Shown here: piece by piece, positions 1 through 11,820 of the stretch
Layout: every line of letters begins with the position of its first letter
How positions within the stretch are numbered: position 1 is the stretch's first letter
DNA from: Zhengitettix transpicula
Lineage: Eukaryota; Arthropoda; Insecta; Orthoptera; Tetrigidae
Assembly (NCBI GenBank): GCA_037074705.1
Contig: CM073590.1
Location: forward strand, 225,128,246 to 225,192,245
DNA: 64,000 bases
Direction: 5' to 3'
The notes under the pieces: model-generated
Seen by the model: only the letters and a program-made list of their open reading frames with translations
Databases searched by the model: none
Told to the model about the DNA's origin: nothing
Translations under genes and position numbers: made by a program

Positions 1-3000
1 GGAAACATAAGCACTTTATTAAATAGTTATTAACTTCGAACACGGCACAGAATTTTAAACTGTTTTTTTCTTCCAATAATACCTGAATAAAAATTCTGCA
101 TCACCATCTTTGAATAAATTCTTGGACGAGAGACGATGTTAATAAATTATTTATTATAATTAGGAATTTTTTTTAAAAAAACCTTGACACTATAAAGTTG
201 ATATTTCTTCAACAGTATCAAATATTGTGATTAACGGTTAGATTAATATCTTAGTCTTTAGGCTATATTTTTGTGAAATGGATGATTTTCTGACGATCAC
301 AATTATCATTATCAAATACAAATAAAACATTTAGTAGCTTGTCGTCGACATAAAATTATTCTCCAAAAGTAGTTTCCAACTAATTCATTAATAAATTAAT
401 CTGTTGAAGGAAATACAGACGCCCTAACTATTAAATAAATCCCTTCTTCCGGTATCATCCAGTAACAACCACAGTCACGCCCGAATATACTGGCAATCAT
501 TCAAGAACTATTAATTAAATAATTAAGAGAAGAAATTTGGATAGTGATGAAACGTCGATGACGTTTTAGTAACATCCTTTTAAATTCAGACTAGGTTTCT
601 TCATAGAGTAATAAGCATCCATCTAAATTTCTTCTGCTAATAAAGAAAAAAAGTTACAACAGGGTTCGAAATTAACTGCCTGAAGCATTGCGAGATTGAG
701 AGTTTCAGTAATATATAATTAATAATTAATTTGTAATGGATCATTTCGAGATGAATGCAACCTTCAAGGTTTATTTACACAGAATAAATGGTCTGGGTGC
801 TTGAATGTAATACTCAGAATATGATGCATGAAACACCAGGCTAAAATGTTGGAACAGTTAAACCGTATTACCGACGTCAAGGGAAACAGTGTAGTATAAA
901 ATGGAATGTAAAGTAACAACATTTACAACCGGGTACTAATTAAATCAGTAGACGGTAATTTTGTAAACATACAGCAATAATGGTCAACAAATCCTGATAT
1001 TTAATTTTCATGGGTTTCATTTTACTCATCAAATGTTTGCTAGAGATAGAACATATATTTATATTGTGAAAATAATTAATATAACATTTTTTCCACACAA
1101 AATAATTAACCACGGTTATGGATTTGTTATTAAAGGATATTAAATGCTGAATGCCACTGCAGGAGTTTTTATGAGTCTCGTGGTTGAATCGCATTTCATT
1201 TTCTTACCAAAAAATCCTCACTCTGCAGTTGTGTTCAAATTTTAAACAATTTATACAATTTTCATCAGTTTATAAACTGATATAAGAAAAAGGTAAATTA
1301 TTGTTGAACGAAAGAACTTTTTGAAACTAATTTTCGTTGTCGGTCCAGTAATCACTATCTACAAGCTTCTCATTCAGTCTTCGTTTATTTACCTACATAA
1401 AATCGATGTTGTCTTTTCTCTATTTTATAAGGGTATAATTAAATATTCGTGTGTTATATAGCACATTGAAATATTAAATTTCTCTCTCTTTATAGAAATT
1501 TGAGGAGTGATGTATTTTATTTGTTCGACCGTATTGGATAACAATCGCTGAAGTCCAATAAAGAGGAAAACAGGATGTGATTAAGAGGCTCCAACGAAAA
1601 TCAGAAAGTGTAAGTAATTCCCAGAATTCTACTTTGACCGGAAAGGGCTTGTAAAAGTATATAACAGAATATTTTCTAACACACGCGGAGATTAATTTAA
1701 ACGCAGAAATACAGACTATGAGCCGAATTAAAAATAAAATATTGATTTACATTCACACGGTCGTTTTTGTAGCAAATTTTTCTCTTCTAATTATTATTAA
1801 GTACATGCTCTAAATGACTACATCTATATTTCCTTAGTAGATGTTAAAATTATTAATCCATAAATAGAAATTACTCTCATCAGGAGTTGTAGTACTGTTT
1901 TAATAGTAATGGTAGATTATTTTCCAATAAAGATACTCAAACTTCGAAATAAATATAACAATTATTTTAAAATATATATTATTACAATTTTGTTCAATAA
2001 AATCACCAGAACGAAAAATTTTAGGTTTCTCAAAAAATCTGTGGTACTAGACACGTTTTCTCTGTATTTACAGTACGTGTAAAATCTTACATAAATGAAT
2101 TACCATTCATTACCTCTACAGTAACCAAATTATTCCGTTTTGCTAGAGACTACGAGAGCGTGAATTTTATTCCAACTACTTCACAACTCTCTTTCATCTG
2201 CGCTGTTTTTTCAGTTGTTACTACTACTTTATTCTCTTTAGCTTCAGTAGTACTGAAGTGTCTTTTTTTCCTTAAAATACGAAATATATCTTGCTCTTTG
2301 GCAATGTTACCCGAGGGAATGTTAGTCCCAGTCTTACCCAAGAGAATTAGTTTCATGTCTCACATGTTGTTCAGATACAATCTTTTTTTATTGCAAGTCT
2401 AAATTTTTTTAAAAAAACTCAGGCCTTATTTCGAACAAGGAGAAGAAAGATTATTTTAGTTATATTATTTATTTTAAAATCTTCAAAACCTAATTAAACA
2501 AATATATTTAACAAGCATTAACAAACCATTAACAATTTTACACAATTAATCGTAAAATATTAAATTAATAACGTAACGTTTATGTACGGATTTGTAACTA
2601 GTAATAATATTCTTATTCAGACAGAGGAATCATTTACAACGCCATAACAAACTTTCCTTTCAGATATCCTGAAGTGAGTGCTAATACGTACAGAAAAGAA
2701 GTTGAATTAAATATTTTATTGCGAATAATTTTCTGAATAATATAAAATAATGGTGGTCAGTTAATGGCAATTAAATATATCTGATGATAAAAATAGGCAC
2801 AAAAATAATTTTTTTAAATCTTATTGAAAATACTGCACTTTGAGTAACGATTACGTTTTGGTTTAAGTAATGTTTTAGTATAAACAATAGTGAACTCCTC
2901 AATCCCCTTAACGGAGAGTATCTTACAAACTAATGATAATTCAGAACAAACTGAAGTAGCCTACATTCGAAGATATCTTAAAGGTTCTCCCTTCCTACGC

Positions 3001-3849
3001 CGAAAGTGGTTGAAATGATACAGAAACAACATCGTGAGAAACACTATCAATCTCGTTCACCCCGAAGAATATTTATTCGACGTAAATATCGGCCGTTTAA
3101 CATGTTTCATAATAAAGTAATACACGTGTCCCACTCAATTCTTGTCTTGTATTCTTATCTAACATTAATTGTCGGCCAGACCACGGTTCAGGTAGGAAAT
3201 ATTCACCCTTTCTGGTGTTTTCAATATAATTATCATTCGCCTCAGTCTTCTTCTGGTGCGGATGCTTTGTGTCCAATGTGTTTCGAATAAGTTAAGTTAA
3301 ATAGGAATATTAAAGCATTTTATAAAACCCCCGCTTTGTAATTAATAATCATAACTGTATGAACGTGATTATTATGCACGACCTTTAAAACATTCATTGC
3401 AGCCACCTAACTCGGAAAAATGAGATATTACTGAAAACTTGTGAACTTCGATATTTTTATTAAAACACTGCGTAATTAGCTTACTACCGGTAGATGCACT
3501 CTTCCAGTTTGTTTTTGAGATACCTGAGGCCATAATCTGTAAATGTTTCTGACACTCATTTTTTCAACTCGCTTCTGTCTAGTCAACTGGAACGTGCGTT
3601 CGAAAACAAGGATTTTAAAAAAAATTCCACGGAGAAACATGATTAGTGATTTATCTAGGCTTTGTTTCATATGGCAGGCGGAATATGTTTTAAAGGCATC
3701 AGTTATTAATTCATAGTATTTATAATTCACTTCGGACGAAGACTCAATGATTAATTCATGGAATATTTTATGCCTTTACAAGTCAAGTGAGTTAATAATT
3801 CAGTAATTTTATTCTAGGAGTAAATATTTCTTTTTTTACATCTTATCTG
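1..3849. other. AT-rich stretch without a supported gene
   Basis: No open frame here shows family motifs or a convincing exon structure. The longest frames are under 100 codons, as expected by chance. A 68-codon frame on the - strand (2153-2356) and a non-coding segment between good splice-like sites (1495-1610) were looked at and are discussed elsewhere. Base composition is uniformly AT-rich, as for intergenic or intronic insect DNA. Confidence 0.6.
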
Positions 3850-3940
3850 ACTAATACAAAAATATTTAACTTATACAAATATTTAACTAATACAAAAATA
3901 TTTAACTAATACAAATATTTAACTAATACAAAAATATTTA
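3850..3940. repeat. Tandem minisatellite, alternating 19- and 17-bp units
   Basis: Five units of the form ctaatacaaaaatatttaa stand in direct tandem. Units 1, 3 and 5 are 19 bp; units 2 and 4 lack two A residues and are 17 bp. The higher-order period is therefore 36 bp, repeated about 2.5 times. This suggests duplication of a pair rather than of a single unit. Confidence 0.85.
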
Positions 3941-4149
3941 ACGGAATTATAGTTCAATATAAAATAACTGTCTTCACTGTTCCCTCAATTGTCAATATCT
4001 ATTCTTGTTCCTCAAAAGATATTCTTTTGTTCCATTAGAAGTTACCTTAAACGAATCTGCTTCACGAATTCGCCACAACTCAATGAAAAATTTTAGGGCT
4101 ATATGGTGCGCCTTTAGTTTTCAAACTGTATACCAAATATTTTATAACA

Positions 4150-4812
4150 TTTCTCTAAATTACTGCCTGGAAACATGGAAACGTGGCTTGCCGGGGTCGA
4201 GCAGCAGACAGAAGACAATGGCGGGGTGGATTTGGAAAATCCGCAAGTCCCGCAAACAAGGCCATGGTCGGCCAAGAAAGGGGTAGACGACCGGGAAGGT
4301 ATGGCCCTAAAATAGATTGAAGTGGGTCACGTGTGAACAAGGACCAACCAGGAGATAGGGATTTTGAGGAGGGAGAGAGAGAAGTCGACGAACACAAAGA
4401 GATCGATCTGGACCTTCAGTGAGAGCAGTCTAGGAACACGTGGAGATCACTTTGGACCATCAGAGAGAGTTGATCCTGGACAATTTTGGTGTACACGTAG
4501 GGTGCCGGTCGTCTGCTGCTGCTGCAGAGAGAGATTCGCCAACGGGAATCGACCCTGTCCGAGCTGCAGACCTGGTAAGTCGCATTCCATGCTTCCAGGT
4601 ATCGCGTCGGTTTGCCACAAACATAACGACGGCTAATCCTGAGAAAGGGGGGGGGGGACATGCATCCCTGGCAATGCTGGAGAGCTTTCGTGTTTAAGAA
4701 TGTGTGGGCGATTATATAAATTCTGATAAAATAAATTATTGGTTTTTTTATTAATTAAATATTGTATTTTCTTTCCTGCGAGTGAATAATTTCTTGCTGG
4801 TGGCGCCCAACA
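4150..4812 (+). mobile_element. Candidate Gypsy-type LTR fragment with primer-binding site
   Basis: A GC-rich block (about 4160-4690) stands out from the surrounding AT-rich DNA. It is followed by an AATAAA-like signal (tgataaaataaattatt, 4725-4741) and then, at about 4801-4812, by TGGCGCCCAACA. TGGCGCCCAAC is the usual tRNA-Lys primer-binding start of many insect Ty3/Gypsy elements, and it lies immediately downstream of the 5' LTR. I infer an LTR R-U5 end joined to the start of an internal region. The internal region after the site is ordinary AT-rich sequence, so the element is deleted or decayed. The left LTR edge is not visible and no clear CA terminus precedes the site. The GC-rich part could instead be an unrelated transcribed block. 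Confidence 0.35.
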
Positions 4813-5436
4813 AACCTTATATTATTACTAAATTTGACCTTTGAACCTAAATATAGAATAAGCCCACCACAGCTACCACATGCTTTCTGCATTTTTTAAG
4901 ACCTTCAACTATAATCACTGATACTTTTTCACCAAACCCCTGTGATGCTTTTAATCAAAGTTTTAATAATTTGTACTACTAATATGTTGTACTCAAATCA
5001 CAATCGTTTCTCTTTATTTTCTGTTAGTCCGTTAAGTGGTGGTATTGTTATAAATGAGTATTATATTTCCAAAAAAAATTATTTTATTCCTTTACAATTT
5101 TAAAGTATAATTAAAAATTACTTAAATTAATTAATACATTTCCTTTTATTTACGGAACGTGCGATGCACTTCTTTGCAATGCACAATATTGACTGTTTTA
5201 CGGTGTTAGTGGTTTTTATAAAACTTAGAATAAAAACGTCAGTTGAAATCCATTTTACAAGAATTTTAATGAAGGGATATTCTTTGGGTTGGTTTACATA
5301 ACCTTGTCATTCTTGAGGAATATTTTACGATGATTAGAAAGACAGCAAGCGGCTTCATGTGGCTCGACGTTCGTCCAGTTTCAAAGTCAGTTTTCCTTGT
5401 TTCTACCACTTTTATCCCTGTTTCTCTACGTGTGAG
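4813..5436. other. AT-rich stretch, nothing supported
   Basis: No repeat or coding signal until the pyrimidine-rich tract at about 5390-5430, which precedes the exon candidate starting at 5437. Confidence 0.5.
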
Positions 5437-5541
5437 AAAAACAATTCTGATATATCCAAGTTGAAGAAGCTTTTGAGTATTTTGCACTTGCTTTTTATAC
5501 ATCGTTCCCCCATCTGGGAAAACGTCATCTCCTTTATCCAG
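5437..5541 (+). CDS. Candidate internal exon of an unrecognised helical protein
   Basis: A long pyrimidine tract (ttttccttgtttctaccac and onward, 5390-5430) leads to a possible acceptor, tgtgag, ending at 5436. The exon then reads 35 codons and ends at CAG followed by the near-consensus donor GTAAGA at 5542. Codon use is protein-like, with many G/C third positions. The predicted segment is rich in Leu and Ile (SKLKKLLSILHLLFIHRS) and probably helical. The frame ends in phase 0, exactly matching the phase-0 acceptor at 5845, so the two exons join without a break across a 304-bp intron. The left edge is the weaker call: the frame stays open upstream to 5359, and the AG at 5436 is not a strong acceptor. 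I do not recognise the family. Upstream exons were not found. Confidence 0.4.
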
Positions 5542-5845
5542 GTAAGACGGTAAAGTTGTTTTTCATCAACTCTGGTTTCCCGACGGGTCGGCGCAGCCTT
5601 TGTGTATCAAAGGAAACCTTATTTAGAAATGTGTGGAGGATTTACTATAGTGGATACTTCGCATCTGCTTTTAAGTATATTTTGTATCATTTGTCCGTGG
5701 AATTGTAAATTACTTTATTACTTTCCTTCCAATCGCAATGTTCTATTACTCCGTATTTCACTATTTCTGACTACATGAACAGAAAATATTAGTTTGCCTC
5801 TTGATTAATTTTAAAAACTCAACCAGTATTGTTTTTCTTTACCAG

Positions 5846-6034
5846 CGTTATGACGTCAGTGAACTTCAGAATTTAGAGCGTTTCATTACAGAGATGGTTC
5901 ACATTAAATCAAACATAGACAAAATGAAACTCAATAATTGCCGTGATCCCTTATTATTGTCAATAAAAGTGGTGATACAGGATTTGCATTGTTCGAAGGA
6001 GTTGTTTCTGAGGTTGGAGAGGGAGTATAATTGA
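5846..6034 (+). CDS. Candidate terminal exon joined to 5437-5541
   Basis: A strong acceptor (ttgtttttctttaccag, ending at 5845) opens a frame of 62 codons ending in TGA at 6032-6034. Joined to the preceding candidate exon it gives 97 residues with no internal stop. The segment is mixed charged and hydrophobic (RYDVSELQNLERFITEM; later KVVIQDLHCSKELFLRLE) and looks alpha-helical. After the TGA the same frame continues for 18 codons to TAG and contains three Cys, so the TGA may be a late mutation in a pseudogene rather than the true end. No good AATAAA follows closely. The family is not recognised; the case rests on splice sites, matching phase and codon character, not on homology. Confidence 0.45.
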   Translation, partial: RYDVSELQNLERFITEMVHIKSNIDKMKLNNCRDPLLLSIKVVIQDLHCSKELFLRLEREYN

Positions 6035-6041
6035 TGGCAGC

Positions 6042-6810
6042 AGGAATGTTTTGGGCGAAAACCATATTGTGTTGCACCCCTATAGGGCGTGGGCCACACG
6101 TTAGGAAACACGGATCAAAAAGGAAGAACAAAATTTTGATTTGGTAAATAGAGTATTCTTCTATTCTAAATGTTTTAAGGAACAAAATAATATTTAAAAA
6201 TTTATATTAAAAATTAAATTTTATATTTTTAAAATAATATTTGATAGCAATCAAAGTTATGCTGAATATTTTCTATATAAAAAAGCCTCCAAATATCGAA
6301 TTTATAAGAAAAAAATTTAACGTTTCCAATTTTTAGAAATTTAATATCATATTCAATATAAATAAAGTGAGAAAAGATGTAAATTTTTCATGTACCGTAA
6401 AATAAATTAATCACATCTCCAATAAATTCAAAATATGAGAAGGTATACAAAGTTTCGTCCCAATTTTTTTTGGGGGGGGGGAGGGGTGTAATACATTAAT
6501 TAAACAGAAGACCGATATTATTTTTCGGATTTAACTTACATTTAGGGTCGTTTCATGTATTTTAAAATTTATTTATTTATGTTAAACATGCTTTGTTGTG
6601 GAACCTGTGATTTGAATATATTACAGTTAAATTTTAATTTTTAATTTCCATACATTTATATTAACGATACAGAATGTTAAATATTTATTTATTTATTTAT
6701 TTGCTAATTCATAAATTTGGTTTAAAAATCCTGATTTTATTTTTTGTGTTGATAGTATAAAATGGTTCAAATGACCTGTGCTTTGTTTAGTTGAACGGAT
6801 CCTGGAAACC
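6042..6810. other. AT-rich stretch with a poly-G run
   Basis: Very AT-rich, with a short poly-T followed by a G run near 6466-6484 and an (ATTT)n tract near 6681-6702. No gene or dispersed repeat recognised. Confidence 0.6.
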
Positions 6811-6814
6811 CAAT

Positions 6815-7701
6815 TATAAAGAATTATTTTTGTGGGCTTGGTTTTTACGTTAAATTAAAAAAAAGTATTGACCATTAAAGAAATTTTATGTAAGTTTATT
6901 ACAGTTAAGCATGAAAAATCTCTTATTTTAGGCATCTGTGGTTTTTTACATAGAAGAGATTTGCTGCCCGTACCAAATGCTCACTGCTATTCTGTGTTGT
7001 GTTGCCTGCTGTAGCTCTCGTACCGACGTCTCCGTATCTCACAGCCTGTTAGAACGGGTTAAGTGCAGTGATGACTTTAGTCAGGACCATTGCATGGCGT
7101 CGACTCAGGGGTTGACCACTGGCTAAGGCGTCGGCCTCCGGGATTGATTACTGGCAAGCCGTCGTAATAAATTGTGTGGCTTCGATGAACTCTTCACTAA
7201 CAAATTGTGGCCCCTTTCTCACGACGGTTCTGTCTCGGACTATGTCAGAGACAACAACTTGGAAAAGTTTACAGCAGAACTCATGAGATTTGTAGATCGG
7301 TGCACTTAAAACGTATACACGTAACGCAATACGGAGCCTCTCATAATCACATCCACCAGCTGCGGTGAGCGCAGAACAACTGTTTCAGTTTCAGAAGCTT
7401 ATCTTATTATAGACTCCCATTCTTTTACTTTTTTCATTATTAGAAAACTTCGTCGTAATGTCAGTTTCACTAATTCTTCCATTGTTACAAGAGTTATAGC
7501 ACGCAGCTGCAGTTCCGTAGTCAACAATGGCCAACTATTCTGTCATGTTGAGGCCAACAATCGAGACAGGACACGAAAATTACTTGGAAGGAAATATTTA
7601 TCTCCTCCACCCCCACGAACGTGCACGATTTAGAATTCTCCAAACTACAGCAAACAACACTTTCGAGACAAAGAAAAACTAAACCAAAATACACGCGTTA
7701 C
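6815..7701 (-). mobile_element. Solo LTR, family LTR-T2, with CAAT target duplications
   Basis: An 887-bp element lies between perfect 4-bp direct repeats CAAT (6811-6814 and 7702-7705). Read on the - strand it begins TGTAACGCGTGTATTTTGG; the other end has decayed from the expected TGTAAT to TATAAA. It is the reverse-orientation relative of 33869-34634, sharing blocks such as tttctttgtctcg and ggaggagataaatattt. TG...CA ends, 4-bp duplications and absence of an internal region fit a solo LTR of a Ty3/Gypsy-like element. Strand is relative to the sister copy only, since transcription direction is not shown. Confidence 0.75.
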
Positions 7702-7705
7702 ACAA

Positions 7706-9310
7706 TGTTTGGCCACTATTTGTTATGTGTTTCACCTGTTAAAATGACTGTGAAGTATGGGGCGTTTAAGAGCTGATTAATAGGTTAGTTTATTCATATT
7801 AGTAGAATAATTAAGAGAATTGATTATCTAAGCGATTAATTTTTTACTTCGCATTTCTTTAAACGGAACTATGATTTGTGGCAAGACTTTGGCCTCCAAC
7901 GTCTTTTTCACATTAAATTTAAGAATAATTTAGAAAAATACCTGTATTACAAAAAACCTGGGATTTTTTTGGCTTTATTTATAAAAATTACAGAAATTTA
8001 ATAATGTTTTGTTTTTTCATGGACCCGGACAATGTTTTCTCTAATGTAAATATCTCTTTCTATGTGCTTTACGTAACCTACAGTTGCTTAATTCAAAGAA
8101 AATAAGCTCTACTTAACCTTCTGCATCACTTAATGCTGTAGCGCAAAGAGATGAAAACATTACTTGTGCTGAAGTGCGTTTTATCCCCGACTTAATGGAG
8201 TTCCGTTGCATTGTACATCGTTTCTTTTACTTCTCTTCGTAATACCTCATTTTGGTAGTGCAGTTAATAATTTTCATTTTGAAATGAACATGGAACTCTA
8301 GATTAGATTTTAGTCATACAAAAAATATCATTTAAAATGCAACAAAAACCTTGAACTAACGCCAAGCGACTATCCAATAATTTAAATTCAATGCCTTACA
8401 GCAAATTGCTATTATTCAGAAAATAAACATTTCATCTGTAATATAAATAATATATATTTGATTCCTGAGGAAAAAAGACTACACAAAATTTCAATTCGTT
8501 TCGGTTTGCCTTTGGATGGAGGGAATTAAAAATATTCCTGCGTTCTTGTCCATTGGGCTGCGAACTAATTATTTTTGTGTGCGACAGGCGGAAAACAGAA
8601 TGTAATGTTTTAAGGACAATATTTATTAGAAACAGTCTGCAATTGAAGCAAACACAACACATTTTTACACCGCAATGGTCAAAGAAAAAACCTTGATGAG
8701 AAAAAATGAACTCGGAAAACTATTGAAAATACACTCCACTGTTATCAAGTAGACTGATCAAAGAGAAAACGTTTGTGGGGAGAGATAAAGAGCTGAAAAT
8801 AGAATATTTCGAACTCTACGTCGTGTATTTTAATTTTTTTTTAAAAAAGGTTGTTATCTTCAAGCTATTGTCATTCCCATAAAACACAAAATTAAAATTC
8901 TAGACGTCATATGGTCACAGGAACAAATTCTCCTGATTGATAAACGTAATTTCACTGAATTACTGGTCCGGTCCCATATTTTGAACATATTTAGAGAACA
9001 TTTTAAACTTATAATTTTTTATGCATTTTCAAATTATTCCCGACAGAGTCTAAAACGAATTTTCTGTATTTGTCTGTTGGTGTAATTTTAGCACAAATCT
9101 GTTCGTTCTGAATAATAATAATTACCTATGCGCAGAAGAGGAGAGGGTTTATTAAATCAGTAAAAATTAAAGCAGTAATAATTTAACGATATGGACTTTT
9201 CAAAACAACCTTAAATATCGATTTATTTCAGTGATGTGAATGTCTTCTGACATACATTACCAGAGAATGTGAACATTGTGGCGTGATTTTTTGAGGATCT
9301 AGTACAAAAT
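7706..9310. other. AT-rich stretch, nothing supported
   Basis: No dispersed repeat, splice-flanked frame or protein motif recognised. Confidence 0.55.
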
Positions 9311-9977
9311 CCCGACACACACTTTCCAGATTCACGTTTTCCCGATAGCAATATCCCGATTGACTTTTGCACAACAGGTGAGTTTTTACGAAATAAAACA
9401 TAATATTAATATTATAGAACACTGTAAATTAAGTTATTCATTAATACGTGAAACGATTTCAACCAAACGTGGTACACGAATCACTTAAGATCCAGGAACA
9501 AACCCTGCGGAATTAGGATAACTCTAGCAGCCCTATAGGTGGGGGTAGAAGGGCGTGGAATTTTCATAATACAAAATATGCGATCTATGCTTATATTGTG
9601 ACGCCAAATAGGGATGAAATTCAACACTCAAAGGGTCGAGGGTGTCATTATGATTTTTAAGTTCCCCGTAAACTATTCATTTGACAGCAATATAGGCCGT
9701 TATCGCATATTTTTTATTTTGAAAATGCCACCCACTTATACCCCAATCAATTTAAGTGCTACAGTTATCTTAATTCCGCAGGATTTGTTTCTGTATAATA
9801 AGTGATACGTGTACCAAATTTGGTTGAAATTGTTCCACGCATTAATGAATAACAAAATTTAAAAGTGTTTTTCAATATTAATAATATGCTTTACTTCATA
9901 AAAACTCATCTTTCGGGAAAATGTCACATCAGGAACATGACCTGTCGGGAAAACGTACATCGGGCAAATGTGTTGGA
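9311..9977. mobile_element. Foldback (snapback) element, near-complete palindrome
   Basis: The left half (9311 to about 9640) and right half (about 9650 to 9977) are inverted copies of each other over almost their whole length. Matching blocks, left and reverse-complemented right, include acgttttcccga, gatttcaaccaaa / aatttcaaccaaa, cctgcggaatta, and an inner block ending tatattg. The centre is near 9644 with little or no loop. There are no coding frames beyond chance. Such full-length palindromes are typical of foldback-type MITEs or of an insertion followed by inverted duplication. No target duplication could be defined. If transcribed, it would form a long hairpin RNA. Confidence 0.8.
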
Positions 9978-11712
9978 GGCTTAAATTTTCCATATTGGCC
10001 TTAACAACAGATACAAAGTGCGCAAAAAGTGGAACAAGAATTTGATTTCGTAAACAAAACGCGGCACCGGGCAGCGGATTCTGGGGGTTGGCAGTTTTTG
10101 TTTGCCTCGACCACGAAGCGGGTGGTCAGACAGGAGATGAAAGGAGCAACGCAGATGTGGGAGTTTGTATCAACACTGCAAGAACGCTGCTTGACGTAAA
10201 CGGACTGGAGGGTGTGAGAGAGAGAATCGTGTTTGTGAAGGTGCGTCTGGATGCAGACAAAACATGCTGTTATGCTCATCCACATGACTGAGGGTCAAAT
10301 AAGCTCTGTAGGCGACGAATTGCAAGGAGTCTTCAGAGGAAGTCGTGTGGCTAAAATTGACTGGACGATTGAGGAACAGGACATGCTTTCAATGCTGATT
10401 TTCTGTAGGAGGCAAGAGAAGAAGAAACGACGCTCGCATTTCCCGATGAAACCGACTGAACTTTACGTAAGCAAATTCCGCTGTTGCCTCTTATTACATT
10501 TCTAAAAAAAGTTTCAATTGTCAGTTTCATGCTGGATTGTTTCGTATTCAACCCTGAGATATATTTTTATTTTAAAGTGCGCGCTTTTTACATATGGATT
10601 TTGGCTTCAATAATTTGTCAATCATTTAATTTTTGTATTACTAAATTCAAGTAAATTATATCAAACAAAATTATTAATAAATTAACGTAATTATTCATTA
10701 AATTGATAGTCTCACCACAATATCAGATTTATAGAATACAGGTTTACGATTCTGAGTATCCTCTGTCCGTTCTCATTTCATTTCAATTCAATTAATATTT
10801 ATTTTCTACGTACGCTTACCCTATATTTTCATGTAGCATTTTTCTATGATAAATACCAAAATGAAACATTAACTCCCCACCTGCCAGTTTGTGGTAAATA
10901 TACAATAACAATTTACTTAGAATAGCGTTTATACGTTTTACAAACGATTTTATGAAAAGTATAAAACATTTCAATAATGTATTTTTATTGACTTTATATT
11001 CATTATATTTATTTAGCACTTATTTTTGTCCTTTATTTGGCGTCTTCCACAAAAATCTAGAAAACAACATTCGATAAGTTTATAGTTTAAGATATTCGAA
11101 GAAAATTAAATGTCAGGCACACTGTTTCTGATAAAGTAAAAATTTGGATTATTATTTATATATTTATTATATTTAGGGTTCTAGCCGTTAGAGAAAAATA
11201 CTCCAATCCGCATCGAAACGTTTGGAACTTCAAATTTAATTTTTCTTAGTTATTGTTATTGTATTTAATGTTTGTCTAGATGGAGGTCGTATTACTTTTT
11301 TAACATATGTTAATTTATATGTTATATTATACTCCTCACACAGACGTTTTATATTTAAAATTTCAATTACATATAACACACTCAGGCCTCAGTATTTACG
11401 TGTTATTAGTTTTTAAATTTCCTAATTTCTATTTTGATAAGGTATTAATTATTCGGCTTAAGTTGCAAAACTTCAGGTCTATATATGAATTGGCAATAAA
11501 AACGTAAGAAAATATCCCTAGGTAACAATAAATATAATTTTCCTTTAATGAGTTTCTTAGAAATATTTGGTATGACTTCGTACCAATAGTAATTAAATAT
11601 TCGAAAAGGAGCATCAAATTTCAATTACATAAGATTCATTTCAAACTATTACTCGTTTATACATTTATTTGGAAAAAGTTTGAATATTACGAACATATAA
11701 TTAAAACATCAA
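9978..11712. other. Non-coding stretch with a GC-richer block at 10080-10290
   Basis: The block at about 10080-10290 is richer in GC than its surroundings and carries overlapping short frames on both strands (94 codons -, 67 codons +). Neither shows a recognised motif or splice context. The remainder is AT-rich and featureless. Confidence 0.5.
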
Positions 11713-11820
11713 TAAAATATTTATTTATAAACTCTGAAATTAAAGCTTTCCAATATATTTATTGAAAAAAATATTTATTTATAAACTCTAAAATTAAAGC
11801 TTTCCCAATATAATTATTTA
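11713..11820. repeat. Direct tandem duplication, about 54-bp unit
   Basis: Two adjacent copies share aatatttatttataaactc and aaattaaagctttcc, separated by a short A-rich junction near 11765. Differences are a few substitutions and one extra C, so the duplication is fairly recent. Confidence 0.85.

Noticed and set aside
1495..1610. Exon-like segment between tttctctctctttatag and GTAAGT
   Set aside because: All three frames are closed by stops, so it is not coding; a non-coding exon is possible but unsupported.
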